Below are positions 1 to 6,495 of a DNA stretch of 6,495 nucleotides, piece after piece. Below the pieces are notes generated by a model that ran no database searches, was not told the origin of the DNA, and saw only the letters and a program-made list of their open reading frames with translations. The position numbers were made by a program, and so were the translations under genes. Source of the DNA: Chloroflexota bacterium (GTDB lineage: Bacteria > Chloroflexota > Dehalococcoidia > Lucifugimonadales > UBA3495); contig JAPPJA010000024.1 in NCBI GenBank assembly GCA_028874675.1, forward strand, positions 1 through 6,495, read 5' to 3'. The first letter of the stretch is position 1, and each line of letters starts with the position of its first letter.

Positions 1-9
1 AAGCCTTCG

Positions 10-30
10 GGGCTATTCCCCGCATAGCCC
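10..30 (+). repeat. Short hairpin at left edge
   Basis: GGGCTAT (10-16) and ATAGCCC (24-30) are perfect 7-bp inverted arms around a 7-nt loop. There is no T-run after it, so it is not a convincing terminator of a gene to the left. Its right arm overlaps the left arm of a longer-range inverted repeat (26-34 with 85-93), so both pairings cannot form together. Confidence 0.45.
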
Positions 31-36
31 GGCGTG

Positions 37-42
37 TATAAT
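37..42 (+). promoter_or_regulatory. Consensus -10 box (TATAAT), weak -35
   Basis: A perfect TATAAT lies 162 bp upstream of the gltB ATG. At 16-18 bp spacing the upstream sequence (about 13-20) matches TTGACA poorly, and there is no TG at the extended -10 position. It could be an activator-dependent promoter for gltBD, with transcription starting near 49, or a chance match in AT-rich DNA. Confidence 0.35.
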
Positions 43-47
43 GCGTA

Positions 48-76
48 TTTCCTTCACACTTATATTGTGATATATT
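48..76 (+). promoter_or_regulatory. Candidate extended -10 promoter for gltBD
   Basis: TATATT (71-76, 5 of 6 to consensus) is preceded by TG at 68-69 with one base between, an extended -10 arrangement. At 17 bp spacing the -35 is only TTTCCT (48-53). Transcription would start near 83 and give a leader of about 120 nt beginning almost at the hairpin at 87-102. It competes with the TATAAT at 37-42 as the main promoter, and the sequence alone cannot decide between them. Confidence 0.35.
54..70. promoter_or_regulatory. Operator-like inverted repeat TCACA-N7-TGTGA
   Basis: TCACA (54-58) and TGTGA (66-70) are perfect inverted arms around the 7-bp AT-rich centre CTTATAT. The half-sites resemble those of CRP/FNR-family regulators, but they face the opposite way from the classical TGTGA-N6-TCACA order and the spacing is odd. 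The right arm overlaps the TG of the extended -10 element, so a protein bound here would probably hinder that promoter. The bound protein is unknown. Confidence 0.3.
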
Positions 77-86
77 TAACAAATCG

Positions 87-102
87 CCGGGCTGGGGCCC
101 GG
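87..102 (+). repeat. GC-rich hairpin in gltB leader
   Basis: CCGGGC (87-92) and GCCCGG (97-102) are perfect 6-bp arms around the loop TGGG, extendable by a G-U pair. AT-rich sequence (TAATTAAATT) follows, but there is no immediate T-run and the TTTTT at 121-125 is too far away for a standard terminator. It could be an attenuator-like or 5'-end stabilising structure, or simply part of the longer repeat whose right arm it shares. Confidence 0.4.
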
Positions 103-111
103 TAATTAAAT

Positions 112-141
112 TGTCAATACTTTTTATCGAAACATTTGACA
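112..141. repeat. Spaced inverted repeat TGTCAA / TTGACA
   Basis: TGTCAA (112-117) and TTGACA (136-141) are exact 6-bp inverted arms separated by 18 bp. The right arm is also a perfect -35 hexamer, but no acceptable -10 follows at 16-18 bp. This may be an operator with half-sites about two helical turns apart, or chance. Confidence 0.2.
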
Positions 142-164
142 GGTTTTGTGAGTCTGAAAGCCCC

Positions 165-203
165 ATGCTGACATCCAACGACCACGAAGCGGGGGTTGAG
201 TAA
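165..203 (+). CDS. Possible 12-codon leader peptide before gltB
   Basis: ATG at 165 opens a 12-codon frame, MLTSNDHEAGVE, whose TAA stop (201-203) directly touches the gltB ATG (204). It is in the same frame as gltB, and that frame is open back to position 42, with an in-frame TTG at 111 as an alternative start. Only a weak GAAAG (156-160) could serve as its ribosome-binding site. It has no run of one amino acid as in classical attenuator peptides. If translated it could couple to gltB by termination and reinitiation. The family is unknown and it may be fortuitous. Confidence 0.2.
   Translation: MLTSNDHEAGVE
191..196 (+). promoter_or_regulatory. Ribosome-binding site of gltB
   Basis: GGGGGT (191-196) matches GGAGGT except for one G that can wobble-pair with the anti-Shine-Dalgarno, 7 nt before the ATG at 204. 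An in-frame TAA immediately before this ATG rules out any earlier start in the frame, so the site supports 204 as the true start. Confidence 0.5.
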
Positions 204-4740
<4,537 letters not shown>

Positions 4741-4748
<8 letters not shown>

Positions 4749-6195
4749 ACCTACTGGATTTATGGAATCCGGGCGCCAGCCGCCAAGGCGCCGCCCGGTG
4801 GCGGAACGAAAAGGAGACTACCAGGAGCTGTACCTGGACTGGCCCGAGGCGGATGCCCGGAAGCAGGGCTCCCGGTGCATGGACTGCGCCGTTCCCTTCT
4901 GCCACATGGGTTGCCCCCTGGGCAACGTAATTCCCGAGTTCAACCACCACGTTTACATGGGCGAGTGGCAGAAGGCCCTTGAAGTGCTCCTCAGCACCAA
5001 CAATTTCCCCGAATTTACCGGCCGAATCTGTCCCGCTCCCTGCGAGGCGTCCTGCGTTCTCAGCATAAACGCAGACCCGGTTACCATAGAATACATAGAG
5101 AAAGAGATTTCAGACCGGGGCTACCGGGAGGGGTGGATCAAGCCCAATCCTCCCGAAAATCGGACCGGCAAGAAGGTCGCGGTGGTGGGCTCCGGCCCCG
5201 CAGGCCTTGCCGCTGCCCAGCAGCTGAACCGCGCGGGACATTCGGTCACGGTGCTGGAGCGGGCCGACTACATCGGCGGCCTGCTGATGCTGGGCATTCC
5301 CGACTTCAAACTGGACAAGGACGTTGTCCGACGCCGCATCCAGCTTATGGCCGACGAGGGGGTGGAATTCCGCACCGGCGTTAACGTGGGCGTGGACTAT
5401 CCCGTGAATGACCTGCTGGCAGAGTACGATGCAGTATGCCTGACCGGAGGGTCCACCCAGGCGAGGGACCTCCCCGTTCCAGGGCGGGAACTGGACGGCA
5501 TTCACCTGGCAATGGAGTATCTCCCCCAGCAGAACAAGCTCCTGGCCGGAGAAGAACTGGACCCGGCGGAGCAGATTACGGCCGAGGGCAAGCGGGTGGT
5601 CATACTGGGCGGTGGCGATACCGGCGCCGACTGCCTGGGAACGGCCCACCGCCAGGGCGCCGAGGTGGTTTACCAGTTTGAGCTGCTGCCCGAACCGCCG
5701 GAGGAACGTACCGACAACAACCCCTGGCCCCAGTGGCCCATGATTCTGCGCTCCTCTCCGGCCCACGAGGAAGGGGGGATACGCGATTACAACATCCTCA
5801 CCAAGTTCTTCTCCGGCAGCAACGGCCAGGTGGAAAAGCTCCACGCCGTCCGGGTGGAGTGGACCGCCGGGGAGGATGGCCGCTTCAATATGAGCGAAGT
5901 CCCCGACAGCGACATGGAAGTTGAGACGGACCTGGTCCTGCTGGCCATGGGCTTCCTGCATCCCGAGCACGAGGGAATGCTGACTGACCTGGGCGTGGAC
6001 CTGGACGGTCGGGGCAACGTGCAGGTAGATGAGAACAAGATGACCAGTGTCCCCGGCGTATTCGCCGGCGGCGACATGGCCCGGGGCCAGTCCCTGGTGG
6101 TCTGGGCCATCGCCGAGGGCCGCGAGGTGGCCCGGGGTGTTGACCAGTACCTGGTGGGCAGCTCAAATCTGCCGAGGTCAATGCCCACGCACTAA
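4741..6195 (+). CDS. gltD: Glutamate synthase small (beta) subunit, NAD(P)H-dependent
   Basis: GltD is the electron-input subunit: it oxidises NAD(P)H with FAD and passes electrons through iron-sulfur centres to GltB. The 484 residues match the family length. The N-terminal Fe-S region has cysteines 46, 49, 54, 58 (CMDC....C...CP) and 97, 101, 105 (CPAPCEASC). The FAD Rossmann motif is VVGSGPAG (148-155) with acidic E173. The NAD(P)H site is GGGDTG (290-295). The second FAD motif is GVFAGGDMARGQ (439-450). The NNFPEFTGR segment has Thr93 where the E. coli type has a cysteine; this is normal for the Bacillus/plant-like subfamily. The N-terminus MGKPTGF is the typical start of this subfamily and supports ATG 4741. 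NADPH (EC 1.4.1.13) versus NADH (1.4.1.14) cannot be settled by eye. Related FAD/Fe-S subunits serve other enzymes, but the overlap with gltB fixes its role. Confidence 0.97.
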
Positions 6196-6245
6196 CCGCT
6201 AGTTCCACGAATAATCGGAAATACTCACCAATGGGTCATAATAGG

Positions 6246-6275
6246 AGGGGCGCCAGGCTTGGCGCCCCTTTTCTT
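6246..6275 (+). terminator. Rho-independent terminator of gltBD
   Basis: AGGGGCGCCA (6246-6255) and TGGCGCCCCT (6260-6269) form a perfect 10-bp GC-rich stem with the 4-nt loop GGCT, followed by TTTTCTT counting the last stem T. It starts 50 nt after the gltD stop codon and is the expected end of the gltBD transcript. The purine run before it (AGGAGGGG, 6243-6250) looks like a ribosome-binding site but leads to no reading frame. Confidence 0.92.
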
Positions 6276-6382
6276 GGTGAAGTGAAAAAGAGAACGAACG
6301 CTGCCGACAGGGCCCACCCGACCAATGTGAAAAGAGACTCCCGGACCTGACTACGACCCGTAAGAAGGGTACTCCTCGAACG

Positions 6383-6397
6383 CAGCAACAATTGCTG
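6383..6397 (+). repeat. Small hairpin in downstream non-coding region
   Basis: CAGCAA (6383-6388) and TTGCTG (6392-6397) are perfect 6-bp arms around the loop CAA. No T-run follows. It lies about 20 nt before another imperfect hairpin at 6416-6437. Function is unknown and it may be chance. Confidence 0.3.
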
Positions 6398-6415
6398 GCA
6401 GGGACTAAAGAGAGC

Positions 6416-6439
6416 AACCTTCTCTGAGAATCGGGTTTT
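6416..6439 (+). repeat. Imperfect hairpin followed by short T-run
   Basis: AACCTTCT (6416-6423) pairs with AGAA (6427-6430) and, after a 3-nt bulge, GGTT (6434-6437), with loop CTG. The T-run is only TTTT (6436-6439) and partly inside the stem, so as a terminator it is much weaker than the one at 6246. It could instead belong to an RNA leader of the next gene. Confidence 0.25.
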
Positions 6440-6495
6440 CGACGGTCAACAGGCCGGGAAATACGGTACAGATTGCCCCGTGCCTAAGCCCCCAC

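Larger units (their letters stand above)
26..93. repeat. Perfect 9-bp inverted repeat flanking promoter-like DNA
   Basis: AGCCCGGCG (26-34) is the exact reverse complement of CGCCGGGCT (85-93). The 50 bp between the arms is AT-rich and contains all the best -10-like boxes in the leader. The pairing competes with the hairpins at 10-30 and 87-102. The arms are seen directly; any regulatory role is inference. Confidence 0.45.
6276..6495. other. Non-coding tail without a supported gene
   Basis: About 220 nt after the terminator. No + strand frame has a plausible start with a ribosome-binding site; the ATG at 6325 is followed at once by TGA. The open frame on the minus strand (6199-6417) runs through the terminator and has no family signature. 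I see no convincing promoter, tRNA or known structured RNA. It is probably the leader or upstream region of a gene beyond the right edge. Confidence 0.5.

Noticed and set aside
136..141. Perfect TTGACA as the -35 of the gltB promoter
   Set aside because: No -10-like hexamer occurs 16-18 bp downstream; the sequence around 158-165 is AAGCCCCA.
5110..5970. 286-codon minus-strand open frame opposite gltD
   Set aside because: Codon-aligned shadow of gltD, delimited by the sense TCA codon at 5110-5112, with no family motif.
6341..6351. GTCAGGTCCGG on the minus strand, like the start of the SRP RNA core
   Set aside because: The essential GGAAGGAAGCAGCC continuation is missing, so this is a chance match.
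6199..6417. 72-codon minus-strand open frame after gltD
   Set aside because: It runs straight through the strong terminator hairpin, has an odd low-complexity composition, and has no clear ribosome-binding site or family signal.
6436..6445. TTTTCGACGG, reminiscent of the conserved 5' region of tmRNA
   Set aside because: The G-rich acceptor strand expected about 10 nt upstream is absent, and the following sequence does not resemble tmRNA. The 3' half would lie outside the window.

Overview
The window is an ordinary piece of bacterial chromosome that carries one complete two-gene operon for glutamate synthase (GOGAT). The large subunit gltB (204-4748) is followed by the small subunit gltD (4741-6195), both on the + strand. 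Together they encode the enzyme that transfers the amide group of glutamine to 2-oxoglutarate, giving two glutamates at the expense of NAD(P)H. With glutamine synthetase, which is not in the window, this is the main high-affinity ammonia assimilation route in bacteria. Both proteins look full length, with every catalytic and cofactor motif I looked for in place.

Layout. Positions 1-203 are a non-coding, partly AT-rich leader. It holds candidate promoter elements and several short inverted repeats, some of them mutually exclusive. It also has a possible 12-codon leader ORF whose stop codon touches the gltB start codon. gltB and gltD overlap by 8 nt and are almost certainly co-transcribed and translationally coupled. 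A strong intrinsic terminator (6246-6275) closes the operon about 50 nt after gltD. The last ~220 nt (6276-6495) contain no gene I can support, only weak hairpins.

How the parts work together. GltB releases ammonia from glutamine in its N-terminal glutaminase domain, channels it to the FMN/3Fe-4S synthase domain, and makes glutamate there. GltD takes electrons from NAD(P)H through FAD and passes them over its iron-sulfur centres to GltB. The N-terminal catalytic Cys of GltB is preceded by a 21-residue propeptide that has to be removed.

Organism. The coding sequence is GC-rich (about 60% by eye) with strong codon bias. In the first 786 gltB codons there is no TTA, CTA or TCA, which leaves very long meaningless open frames on the opposite strand. 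The GltD sequence is of the type found in Bacillus and plants (NNFPEFTGR...CPAPC) rather than the E. coli type. This fits a free-living GC-rich bacterium, possibly from Chloroflexota or a similar environmental lineage, but I cannot assign it from two conserved genes.

I see no mobile element, CRISPR array, tRNA or rRNA, and no novel system. The only parts worth a second look are the gltB leader and, more weakly, the sequence after the terminator.
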